Shown: piece after piece, positions 51,501 to 63,500 of the stretch
Layout: every line of letters starts with the position of its first letter
Numbering within the stretch: position 1 is the first letter of the stretch
Assembly (NCBI RefSeq): GCF_037038585.1
Contig: NC_092520.1
Location: forward strand, 12,655,001-12,719,000
From: Patagioenas fasciata
Lineage: Eukaryota; Chordata; Aves; Columbiformes; Columbidae
Length of the DNA: 64,000 nucleotides
Direction: 5' to 3'
Program-made: the position numbers and the translations under genes
The notes under the pieces: generated by a model
The model's input: only the letters and a program-made list of their open reading frames with translations
Told to the model about the DNA's origin: nothing
The model's database searches: none

Positions 51501-54500
51501 GGGTTTCTAGAACTTGTTGAAAAACATGAACTTGTATAAAGCAGCCATTACACATCTTTCTAACCAGATTCTTAGATGGGGAACCTTGCAAGGCCTGTTA
51601 TGTGCCTAGTCCCTTGCAGGGTCACACCTGAGAGTCTTTCCCATATGAACAGGCTTCTGCAAGATTCACAGGAGTGGCATAATGTTAGGACATCCAAATC
51701 TTCCACCTTGTAGCTGATGCTAAATTAACAGTTGCAGTTATCCAGCTTTTTCCTCTTTTAGCTGTGTAGTCCCAGACTTACCTCATATTTGTGTTCATCT
51801 GTTCGTGCAGTCAGCGGGTTCACGTTGCCAAGATGGCAGAAGGCTAATTTGGGAAAAAGAATCATGAATAGATTTCTGCCAAATGGGAAATCATACTCAT
51901 GTTTACAGTACAGTCAAGGGCCAAAGTCAGATTAGAAAAAGGGGAGGATGTGGAAAAGTGAGAGATAGGGCAAGAGCTTAGCTTTTAGAGGTGATTTTTG
52001 AATTAAGGCAGTGCTGTTGGAAAGGGAAACAAACAATATTTGGTTTATCGGTGATATGAGACCAAGTCTAAGTTCTTGTCCTGGATCAGCCTCTTTTAGG
52101 CTAGAAGAGCTTTCTCAATACATTTGTTTTTGTCAATATTTTCTTCAGTGCATTAGTGAAGTTTTCATCATGAAGTTTTAAGTTTTCATAACATTTGAAG
52201 GACTAGGCCTAAACAGTAAGAGGAAATGCTGTAGTTTGCTTAGCTTTGTAACGGAAAATTCCAAAATGTTAACCTTTGTTGCCTTGCTTATGTGCAATGA
52301 TTTATTTTTTTTACTTAAGTATTTTTTAATTTTCATGTGTTGGTAAGATTTTTCTTATTTAAAATTAGAAGATTGTTTCTGGTTTCCCAAACGAGTATGC
52401 AAACACTTCTACATTTATTTCCCCCTCTTGTCTAAAACAAAACCGTGAGTATAGAAATAGTCAATCTGTAATATCGACTATATTATTAATTTTACCTTGT
52501 GTTATAGGAAAATTAACCATTCTGCTATAACAAATCATACACATGATTGTCCTTAGTACAGCTTGAAACAAGAACACTTTGACACATATGCTTATGGAAT
52601 ATGTAATTTATTTTTTTTTCCCAAATATCAAAAACCTAGTTTGGTCCTTTTGGCAACCAAGAATTATGAACCTTCAAGGGTGTTGATATGGCATTGTATG
52701 CCTTTTTTTTTTAAGTGCTTTTGTGCAGGGTTGTTCATTTATTTGTTGTGAATATGCTTTCAACTACCACAAAGAACTTCATGGACTAAAGTATTGATTG
52801 CCTGCCAGCCAGACGCTCGGTTGGCTGCCGAAGAGGAGGGGAAGCGTTTGGAGGAACTACACAGAGAGGCAGAGAGGGAGAGAAGAGAGCAGCTTGAAAA
52901 GGCCCATCTCAGAGGAAATCATGCCTTGAAGAAGGTCCATTTGGCTCAGGTAGGCAAAGTGGTTGTGCCTGCTTTTAATGTCAAAATGACCGGTGTTAAG
53001 TAAGTTGTAGGAAGATGACTAGCAAAGGAATTACAGGACGAAAATTGGTGGACTAAATGGAGTTTTCAGAGCATTTAAAACCCGTCAAACTCGGGTTGCT
53101 TATTTTGGAGATCTGGAAGGAGGGAGATTGAAAGCACACAGATGAAGAGCAACCTTTAGAAGAATATCCTTTAATTTTTGTTATCTTCATGTTTGACTAA
53201 CTATTAACCAGTTGGTAATAATAAAGATCAAATTTTAATAGCTCTACTTTTTCACATCAGCTTTAGTTGGAGCTGATTATTCTGTGGTTCTGGGGAAAAA
53301 TATTTTACTATACTGAGGGCAACAGTTTATTTTTTTTGAAAACTTCAAAATTTTTACTTGAAGACTGAGCTTCTGTTAGTGTATAAGTTTGAAAATATTG
53401 AAATTATTTCCTTGAAGAAGTTAAAACTGAACTGTTGAGAGAGGTCTTTGTACATAGAGGTATGCTCTGAAATTTGTTCTATTGTCTGTTACCTTCACAA
53501 GTATTTTTGAAGGCTAGAAATAGCAAAAGCCTCCTGTTTTTAGTTGAGATATGATTGACCCTGAATGAGTAACCGAACTAAAATGGGGAACTGTGGAAAT
53601 ATTACTGATGCTCCTTAAGTTAACAAGCAAAAAACCCCCAAAAAACTTTGAATAAAGCTTTTTTACAATAGCTTTAATGTATAATTGTAGTGTGCCAAGA
53701 GTATTTAGTTGTCTTTAAAAGTAGCAGCTGCTGAAGTACATACTAAGAAAACTAACCTGCCAAAGGAGGTACTAATTTACCTGTTAAAACTAAGATTTAA
53801 TTCTGTTGAGGAAGGTTGGCCTGCAAATGTACAGCCTGATCCTTTATTTAACATTAGATCTTCTGTGTAGTATTGATGACTGTCGTGTTTAAAGGTCAGA
53901 TACAATGTTCTCCCAAGGAAGCACTCTCTCCCTAGAATAAAATTAACTTTATACATTAAGGATTAAAAAAACTTCCTGATAACCAAATGGAAGTATTTTA
54001 TCTGTCCTGACATACGGCTGTCTGAATGTGAACACCAAATGTTTATGTTACCCCTTCGTATACTTGAAGGGCAGAGAAAGGCTACTGAAAGAACTCGAAC
54101 AAATGCAGAATATGGATCGGATGCGCAGAAGACAGACTGTAGCACAGATGCCACCTCAGCTTTTTGTGCCTGCATACAAACGCATGGAGATCAAAGAAGA
54201 ATGGCAGAGAGAACTGGAGTTTGCGTTTGAAGATATGTACAGTGAAGACAGGAGTAAGTAACTTGTTGGAGATTGCTGAACCTGGTAGCCTGGTAGAGGA
54301 CAGGCTGCTGCAGTTGCCTGTTCCTCGGTCCAACAAGGCTGTGTGTGAATTCTCAGCAGGCCCACAAACGAGCAGGCTTTTGCTACACTCTGTAGTCAAC
54401 CTGTTGACTGCTCTGACTGGTCAGGATGAAATTAGTGGGATATACATCTGTGTATACAGTATGGAGCCCTCCAGCAGTTGGTCTTAGAGGCTCAAGTATC

Positions 54501-57500
54501 TGTCCCCTGTGTCCCAGGTCTCCACCTGTCACACTGTGGATCCCCCAGTAACAGGTCCTAATTGCCCAGTCTGTCCAGTAATTCATCCCGGACCCTGTAG
54601 CCTTCCAATTACCTTGCGTGCACGCATACGCACTGGTGTACATGCATATGCACTAGTATGCACACGTGCGCGCTGGGGGTCACTCCCTAAGTGGCTTTAG
54701 GCCCTGGATCCTTAGTGTCCCCAGCTGGTGGCTCCTGGGTGTGTGAACCCCCAATACCTGCTGTTCCACTCCAGCTGTTGGTACACAGACCCAGTTGGGT
54801 ATGTGAACATATGCACAGACATACACATGCTATGGATTGCTGCAGTAGCTGATCTTAAGTACTTGGTCTGCACAGTAGCTGACCTTGGATCCTGTTGTCC
54901 CCAGTTGTCTCTGAGACAGACACACACGTGCTGGTAGGTTTCTTTGTTGATCCTGAGACACCATGGTTTCCCCTGTATCTGGCTTAGAGGCTTGGATCTC
55001 CTGATCCTTCCACTGGCCAATTCGCAGATCCCTTGGCCTCTTTAGTACCCAGCCCAGCCTTGCATCTGCTTGATACCAGCTCCTAAACCTCATACTGTTC
55101 TTACTGGCTAGTCCAGCTTGCGATTTGCTAGCCACTGCATGCTGGTACTCATACCCACATAATAGGCACTCATTCTGGCCTCCGGAGTTGTTAGCCAGAA
55201 CTCTAGACACAGGTGCATCTGTGACTTTTGGTCCCCACTTCAGTTACTGGCCCTTACATATCCATACATACATATGCATAAAAAATAGAGAGTTCCTCAC
55301 TGAGGAAAATAGCTAGAAATGGAGTTTAGTGAGGGGACAGGATGGACTGTTAGGCACAGTGCATGGCCAGACAGGTGCACTGACTGGTCTCTTTTATGCC
55401 CTTGTTATATTTTTCCTCAGACTTGTTCCTCTCCAGACTAAGTTGATCTTTTCCTTTCCCTGCCTTTGGTTCCTCTCCTAAATATCTATAGATGTACAAT
55501 CCCAAGAGGATCTTCTGATGTGTCCCACACCCCTTGTAGGCAGTAACCCCCTCAGTGAGTGATGGTGGCAGAGCTCCTGTTGACTGGGCTTCTAGGATTT
55601 CACTCCTGGAGCCTGGGATCAATCACTCTCCTGTGACAGCCCTGTGAGCAGCCCGATCAGGGTGGGCTTTTTCCCTGATGAAGTTTTTTGGATCCTCCTG
55701 CATGTAATTGTTCCTGTGTGCTGCTTTTTGCATAAAGATGAGCCTTTTGTCACATAATCTTTTATTTTGAAAGACATGGCATACTCTAGTGGAAAACACT
55801 GTAGAATTTCTAAATTAATAGATGGCTAATGTTTTAAACAATTTTGAGTCATCTATTTTGGAAGAAATTATTAAATCTGTTGTGAAACAAGCTATTAATA
55901 TCTGAACTTCTTAGGGATTTGTATGATGAATGTAGTCTTGCAATGCTGTTTGCTTTTTATTGCAATCAGTCGTCTTACGTGGTTTTGTTTTTTGACTAGG
56001 AATGAAAGGAGACCTGATTTTGCAGTTTGAGCCACAACCTCTGCCAGCCCCTTCTGACAGATCTCAAGATAATGAGCTTGATATCTCTTTGGAGCAAGAA
56101 TCTGCCTGTGACACTCAACAAGAATCTGCTTGTGATACTCAGCAAGAATCAAGACAGGTGATGGAAGAGGAGGTCCCCAGTGAATCAGAAAGTAAAGCTT
56201 TTACACTTTACATTTAAGAAACTTTTGGGGTTTTATAGTAGGAGAGTTTAATATATCAAATAAACTAACTTCAGTATTGACTAAAATGTCTTAAGTACTA
56301 AAATTTCTTAATGCCTATGAAGTATTTCAGTATCAAGTGGTTTATGAAGTTTGTAATGGATGATAATACTCTAACAATTATGAATTTGAAAATGAAAATT
56401 TGACTTCTTTTTCTAATATACTATCAGGAGTCATAGTTCCTTTATAATTATGGGATGATATTGATATGTGAACTTATGTTGTGGTGTAACCCAAGTTAGC
56501 AGTATAACAATGATAGCTGCTCACTCACTCCCCCTGCCCCCCACATAGGAGAGAGAACCAAAAGAGAAGGGAGAAACCCATGAATTGAGATAAACACAGT
56601 TTAATAAAATAACACTAATATCCTACTACTAATAATATATATAAAAAGGAAATAGAATATAAAATAAGTTACTCAATGCAATTCCTGATGAACTCTGTCT
56701 GCACTGAGCAGCCAGTCGCAGGAAGCAGTACCTGGTCCTGAACAGCAGATCCCAGAGAGAGAAAAAAGGGCAGAAAGGCCCAGAGGCCTCTGCAACATGG
56801 CAGAATGGCAGAAGCCCAAACTAAAGAAACTCCTGACCATAATTTCCCCCAAACAGTTCTCTCTCCTGACTCTGACTGAAGAACTAACTGGGAGATCCTG
56901 ACTCTCCTTAAATTTGCAGCATGACACTAATGGGATGGAATACTTTTACTGATCAGTCTGGATGTCAGTCAAGCTCTGCCCCATCCATGTCCCTCTTGGT
57001 GCTTCACACCTGTGGGCAAAGCACTCAGAACCATCCTTGCCTCTCAGACCAGAGTAATTCAAAACATTAACTCTGTCCCAGGGTGTTATCTTCTTGTTCT
57101 CAAACTAAGTCCAAACAATGACTGTGCTAGCTACAAAAAAGAAAGGTTTCTAACTGCATGAAGGAAAATTGACTAGTTTTCAGTCAAACCAGCACAACTT
57201 AAATATTTTTTCGTTTGTGTTTTGAAATATTTCCAAGTTAAAGCTTGACTTTGTATGAAAATCTAATTATTCTATGTCCTTTAAGTTCAGATTTGTGACT
57301 TGAGTTGCTCCATATTGTGAGTAGGCTGCAACAGTTGTGTGTGTGTGTACTCTTCGCTTGTGGCATGAATAGAATAACATGGTGTGAATAAGAAGTGTGT
57401 TAATGATCTTTGCTGCTTGACCAATCTGCCTCAGCTGTTTGCAGGCACAATCCATTTTTGGTCTGTTGCACATTGTGTGGCCAGTGCTAATCCAAAGGAA

Positions 57501-60500
57501 CATACAGGCAGGTGGGGGGGATAGTGCTGCTTGTTTCTGCAGCAGGAGTAGTCTGACACTTAAATTATCCCTCCTTTTGTAGCATGCAAAAACAAATTAC
57601 TGCTGCTTGTAAGACAAAATATTGTTAAGCTTTTAAAAACTGATAATATATTTGAGCTACTTGTCAAACTCTGTAAGCAATTAAGGAAAGAAAGAGGTTT
57701 TTTAATTTTTAATGATGTGAAGATATTAATTTCCCAAAACTTTTAACAGTATATGTTCTTTATAGATCACGAAGAAGTAAAAACTCACCAACCTCAGTCA
57801 AAACTTGCCCTAAAGAAACTACTGAACAAGATTCGGAGCCAAAAAGAGGAGTGGACGTCAAAAAGTGAGAAAGAGAGTCCAAGTGAAATTGGGACTATTG
57901 AATCAGGCACAATTGCTAGTGAAGAGAGACCATTATGTGATTCAGAACTTAACTATGAGCAACAGAAGAATACAGTATGTCAAGCCAAAGGTACGTAATA
58001 CATACTTGCAGCAACTTTTTGTGTAGGAGCAAAAAGACTTTTCAGGGTGGACTGTAACAAAACTGTTTAATGAATTTTGAGTAGTTATATTTTGTCATGT
58101 TGCCAGAAAGTACAGTTCTTCTATCTTTGCTGACTGTGCTTTGTGGATTTGTTGAAACCACAAAAAGGAGGTTTCTGCTCCTACGTCAAACTTGTCCATT
58201 AAGATCTTGTCCAAAATACCTTTGTATCTTTTAAATCTCACCCAAATTGTAGTCACACTCAATATTGCCATGCTTTAATAGGCGTTTGCCTCCAGGAGTA
58301 GAATTCTCAGTGTGAAACTGGGCATTGAAACTCTGTACCCGTTGAACTGGAAAAGCCAGGTGCTTCAAAGGTTCACAGCTGGAAATGCACAAGACAAGCA
58401 TGAGCTGATGCATCTGAAATCATGGGGGCTTTTATCTGCTTCTAGGCACCATTCTGAAAAGTTTATTTTTAAAACTGGAATTTATAGCAATTAGATGTTC
58501 CATTTGTTTAACAGCCAAAGCATATTTGGATCACTTTCCAGTTCTGTTCCTTGTGCTGTTTTGGCTTTGCTAGTGCTGAAGTTGGTAAACTTGTATGCTA
58601 AGTGGGGTTTCTGAAGTCTCTTAAAGTGATTAATTTGTGGTGCTGTTGTTTGGTTGGTTTTTTTTTTATTGCTTTCATATGGGGTGCTTGTTTTTTTTTA
58701 AATGAGATCAGGCCATATAGTTCAATCATGTACATGGATACACCAGCATAATTACCCGGGGTTGGGGAGTGCAGCATGAGTGAAAACATTGCTTTTGGGG
58801 AAACTATGCTGCCATTTTAGATTGGTAGTACACAATGAAAAGTTGCTTTTTGTGCATTAGTCAAATGTTAGATCATTTGCCCAGAGAGTGTTAGTTTTAT
58901 ACCCTCTTTATTCTGAGAGGTTAATGTGTGGTTTTTTTATTCCTCGAGATGATCTTGCTATTAGGCTACCAAGTAATCTGAGTAGAAGCAATCTCCTGTC
59001 CTACCGGAGCTGAGCCTTTACTGTCGCAATTCGGATGGACAAACAACATAGACAAAGTTCTTCTTAAGTACAAACAGCAGTCTCCATTTATAGCCACAAA
59101 CGCTTTTGTCATATAGTGTTTACCAGCTCACGTGTCTTTTTGCTATTGTTTACAGGCTGCAATAATAACATATCATTGGATAATTTTGCTAACATCAATG
59201 TTACTCCTTTACTCCCTTCTTTCTCACGGGTACACCTTAATATCTCTGGATACTCCTTTACTCCTCTACCCTTTCTCACAGGTAGACCTTAATATCTTCA
59301 AGGCTAATCTTTGTTCCCATACCCTCCATCAGGGAATCCACGGACCCAGCACAGTCCCCCACATGTTACTATATTCTCAAGAAAGACGTGATAAAAGGCC
59401 ATTAAGGGCTTAAAGAATACAAAAAACTGATTTTCCAGCTTACGAGGACAGTCAGAGTAGTGGGATGGCAGTGGTAATCTTTTCAAGAGTGGCTTATTAA
59501 TTTTGTTCAGAGAGGCTGCAAAGCCATAAAGCAAGATGTAAAGAAGATCCAAGGCCCTTTCTGACTACAATTACAGTTAAATAACTTGTATTTTAGACTC
59601 TGTGGAAAAGTTGGAAAATACAGTCACAGCTGAAAATTCAGTTCTAAACCATCCTCAAGAGCAAGCAGCTAAAATTAGAATGGAACAAGCAAGACAAAAG
59701 TGGGTAAGTGTGTGTATGTTTATTCCTATCTCGGTTATGATGTAAAAAAAATGATTTACAGAAGACTTTAAGATGCTTCAGGTTATAAAGCAACTATAGA
59801 TCCTTTTAACATACTTTTAGCAAATAAACCTTTACTACAAGTTTTCCTACACTTAAACTCTTCGTATAAATTTTTCGAAAGTGAGCTGGAATTTAGAATA
59901 GAGTGGAAAAACCCAGTTTCTTAAAATGGAACAGGTGCTATAGACAAGGATGCCATTCTCTGATTAAATAAGAATCTCAATTGTAGATTAATACCTTTGC
60001 TTTAGGGAGGATGTAGTCAAGAAGACACAACTCTCTGAAAACTTTACTAACCCTGTGTAAGGTCTGTGGAATTGTGTTTAGAGTGACAGGAAAAACTTAG
60101 AAACCTTGACTGTTTTGGTTTCTGTGGGTTGTTTGGTTTTTTTAATTAACCAGGAAACAAATTCAGAAATTCTTCAGTGTGTATGAGACCGCTACATTTA
60201 TTATATTTAGAAAATAACAACTCTGTGTATTATTTCATTATATGCATCATGTATATATTCTATTATAATTTTTTTTTGTTGTATCCTTAGAGACCTACTG
60301 GCTATTATGTGGTGGTTTATCAATAAAAAAAAAAAAAAAAGAAAAAGAAAGATGAAATTTGGGTCTTAGTGCAGCCTTAAATTGTATAGTTAAAGTTTAG
60401 GAAATCAGGAAAAAAAAAAAAGTCAAAATAATAATAATGTTTTAGGGAAAAAAAAGGCACCAGATCCTCTGTGAAAGTGTGATAACTTTCTGTAACATTC

Positions 60501-63500
60501 ATTTTCTCCCACTTTGCACTTGCCCAGATGTATATATTGTTATTCCACTTGAACTGTTCTCAGGCCGAGGTTTTTCTCAGGTTGCTCTTCCTGACATCCC
60601 CATTCAGACTGTCTCATTAAAGACTGTTTTCCATTTCATCTTTGCCAGTACTTTGAAATTTTTCTTCATTTCCATTCTAAAAATATATATGCTGTTTCTA
60701 CGTGTGGTTCTAAGTGATTTGTAACTGATAGGTACATGGAAAGATAGTAAAAATAAACAATACACTTCAGAGGTTTATTAAGTTCTTTTAAAGTGGTTAT
60801 ACATTAGCTATTTCAGAAGTTTTGTAAGGCTTGAATTAACATTTAAATATATTGAACTCTTGATGGAAAGCTCTATAAAATGCAAAGTAGATTTCTGAAT
60901 TCAATTTAAGAAAAGGACTTCTTTTGCAGTCCCTGGGAAATTATAATGTATCTTGAATGGTTAGGTTCTGATTTTATCCATTCTGTTAATTTGAGAAGAG
61001 ATAATAGTGCAATAGTAAATGGATCCAGGTACTATTAGAAGTATCTAACTGGTAAACGGAAATTATTCTTGTAAACTTTGGAACATTTTTTAAAGGCCTC
61101 TTACAGTTCAGTAATGCCTGTCACAAGCAATAAAACTTGCATTGTAACTTGAAACAAAGTTTTGTGTATGGTGGTGTTTGTGAGGGGTCTTTGTCATTCA
61201 GTTCTGCAAATTCACTCTCATTTTTCTTCTCAACAGAATGAGCAAATTGAGCAACAGAAACAGGAACAGCTGGCCTTGCTTAAACAAATTGAAGAAGAGA
61301 AAGCATGTTTGGAAGATGCTTTTCTGAAGATCCAAACGCAAAACTGTTTGGAGGAGGCTGAGAAAAAAAAAGAGAAGGAAGACCAAGGTCAACTGGTACG
61401 AAGCCACAGTATTCCTCCTACAGATCAGCAAAACAAAGTGGAATATGAGGTAAAGAATTGTAGAAAATTGTGTGTAGTTTAACTTATCTTGATTATAAAC
61501 ATCAAGAGCACCATCTGCCAGTTTTAAATTATGTCTGTCAAGACAATCAATTTTTATTTCTTAGGCTGTGAATCAGACATTCGTACATATAAAAGCTTCC
61601 TTTTGTCTAATGTAGGAGCTTTTATTTCATACGATATCACTGGACTTTGAATATTGGATTAGCTTTGCATAGTCCCCGGGGCAGCGTATCTGTTTAAAAT
61701 ACCTGTTAGTAAAATCTGGTTATAGCCATGTAATGGTTATGCATGTACACATATCCTTTTTCAAGAAGAAAAAAAATCTTTGGGGGAAAAAAAGACAAGA
61801 AAAACCCCACCTCTGTGTTTTTGTCTGTCTAAATCTCAAACAGCTACTTAAAGGAGGGGAATTTATTGAAGATGTTGAAGTAATCGTTCTTTAAAATTTT
61901 GAGTCATTTGCACAACCTGTACTCTTCTGAGAACCTGATTGTTTTGAAAAGGCAGCTCTGTTGGATCATTGCTCCCTGAGTTTGCTCCTGGGTACGTTTA
62001 CCTCTTTGAGCTAGGCTGCTGTAAGCATCATTGACTTTGACGGTGTGTGCTCGACTTGCCAAGAGAGACCGTAGCTGTGGGCCATCTGTTCCAGAAACTG
62101 CTTTAGCTTCATTGCCTCGGGCTGAAATCTCACAGACATCAAACAGTGGTACAGAGTGGCTTCTGTAAACTTAGGAGATAGAACATACAGTTTAAGGTTG
62201 TTGCTTTAATAGTTTTCTGTGAGTTATTTGTATATGTGTACTTAAAATTATCTCATTTTTATTAGACTGGAGATGTTACTGTATCAGAAACCAGGAGTAC
62301 TAGAGAAGACAGCCGTTTACAGAGGATTCGTAATTATCAACAGTACCTTCTACAGCAAAATAGGTAAATTCCTTTATGAAATGGGAGTCTGAGTTGCCTG
62401 TTTCAAAATAATTTCAATTGCTTTGATTATTGAAATTGATGTTTATCTTTGAACTACTGTAGAAAGATTCATGTTTTCCTTCTGTTAAGGCTGCTCAGAC
62501 AGATCATTGATGAAGAAACTAGACATCTTCTACAGGAGTATCAGAATAAATTGAAGCAAAGATACTCGTCTACTTCTGCAACACCTCTGAGCTCTGTGGA
62601 AACAAAATCAATTAATTTAAAGCCTGTCTCAGAACCACTTATACAGAGGCAAGGAGTGCAACCAACACAGTACCAGTTGTCTGAACGGGTTCAGGGACAA
62701 GAGTATGCACAGTCACTACCCATGTTTTCAGGAACATTACGTACATTGGAAAAAACATCCTCACAGAAACATGAAGAACAAATACGTAACGTTTGTCCTG
62801 GCAAACATGTGCAGATTTTAGAAAAATCAAAATTGAAGCGTGGAGAGTTTCGTTTGCCATGTGGCTGTCCTTCACAGGAACAAGTGGGAATGTTGGAAAC
62901 CTCCAATAGTTATGTCAGGGAACCATCTCAGTCCCAGCTGCCGTCCGGTTTAGTCATAAAAGATGTCACTGCAGTAAGAACACAACTGGAAACACGAGCG
63001 CAGCATGTTACATTTGTTTTGCCTGCAGAAGATTCCTTTGAGCCTTCAGAAACAGTGCACTGTGAAGAGTCATCTCAGAATATGTCTAACCACCAAACAG
63101 AGGCAGAAACTGGAGAAGAGCCTCCACTTAAGACACCCCTTATGCCATCGACAAAGGAATCTCCTCTAGTTCAGGTAGCCCCAGTAGATTCTTTGGCATA
63201 TCAGCAGGGATCTGCAGGGAGCACCATCAAAACAAGCCTTGAACAACCTCTCAGTCTTTCTCAACCTGTGACTTTATCTCATGAAGAATCTAAAGCCCAA
63301 GGTGTTGAAGAATTCTCATTATCAAAAACTGGAGATGCAGCTTTGTTAAACTATTCTGGTATACTGAATTTAAGGGACAGAGTGTTGGCCTCATCAGAAA
63401 GCATCAAAGCTCAGCAAGAGTATTTGAAAGAATTGCAGGAGCAGCTTGATGCACATAGAGAAACTCTTCTTTCTAGGCAGAAAATACAAGAACAACTGCT

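Noticed and set aside
54509-55210. Cys/Thr-rich frames (63-126 codons) in CEP295 intron 8
   Set aside because: They fall in the repeat-like insertion and lie between exons 8 and 9, which join correctly without them.
56160-56216. Extension of exon 9 into a terminal exon ending at the in-frame stop (56,215-56,217)
   Set aside because: The donor GAAA|GTAAAG followed by exon 10 restores the conserved KKLLNKIRSQK segment in the right phase. Read-through would truncate the protein and no polyadenylation signal stands close by, though a rare short isoform cannot be excluded.
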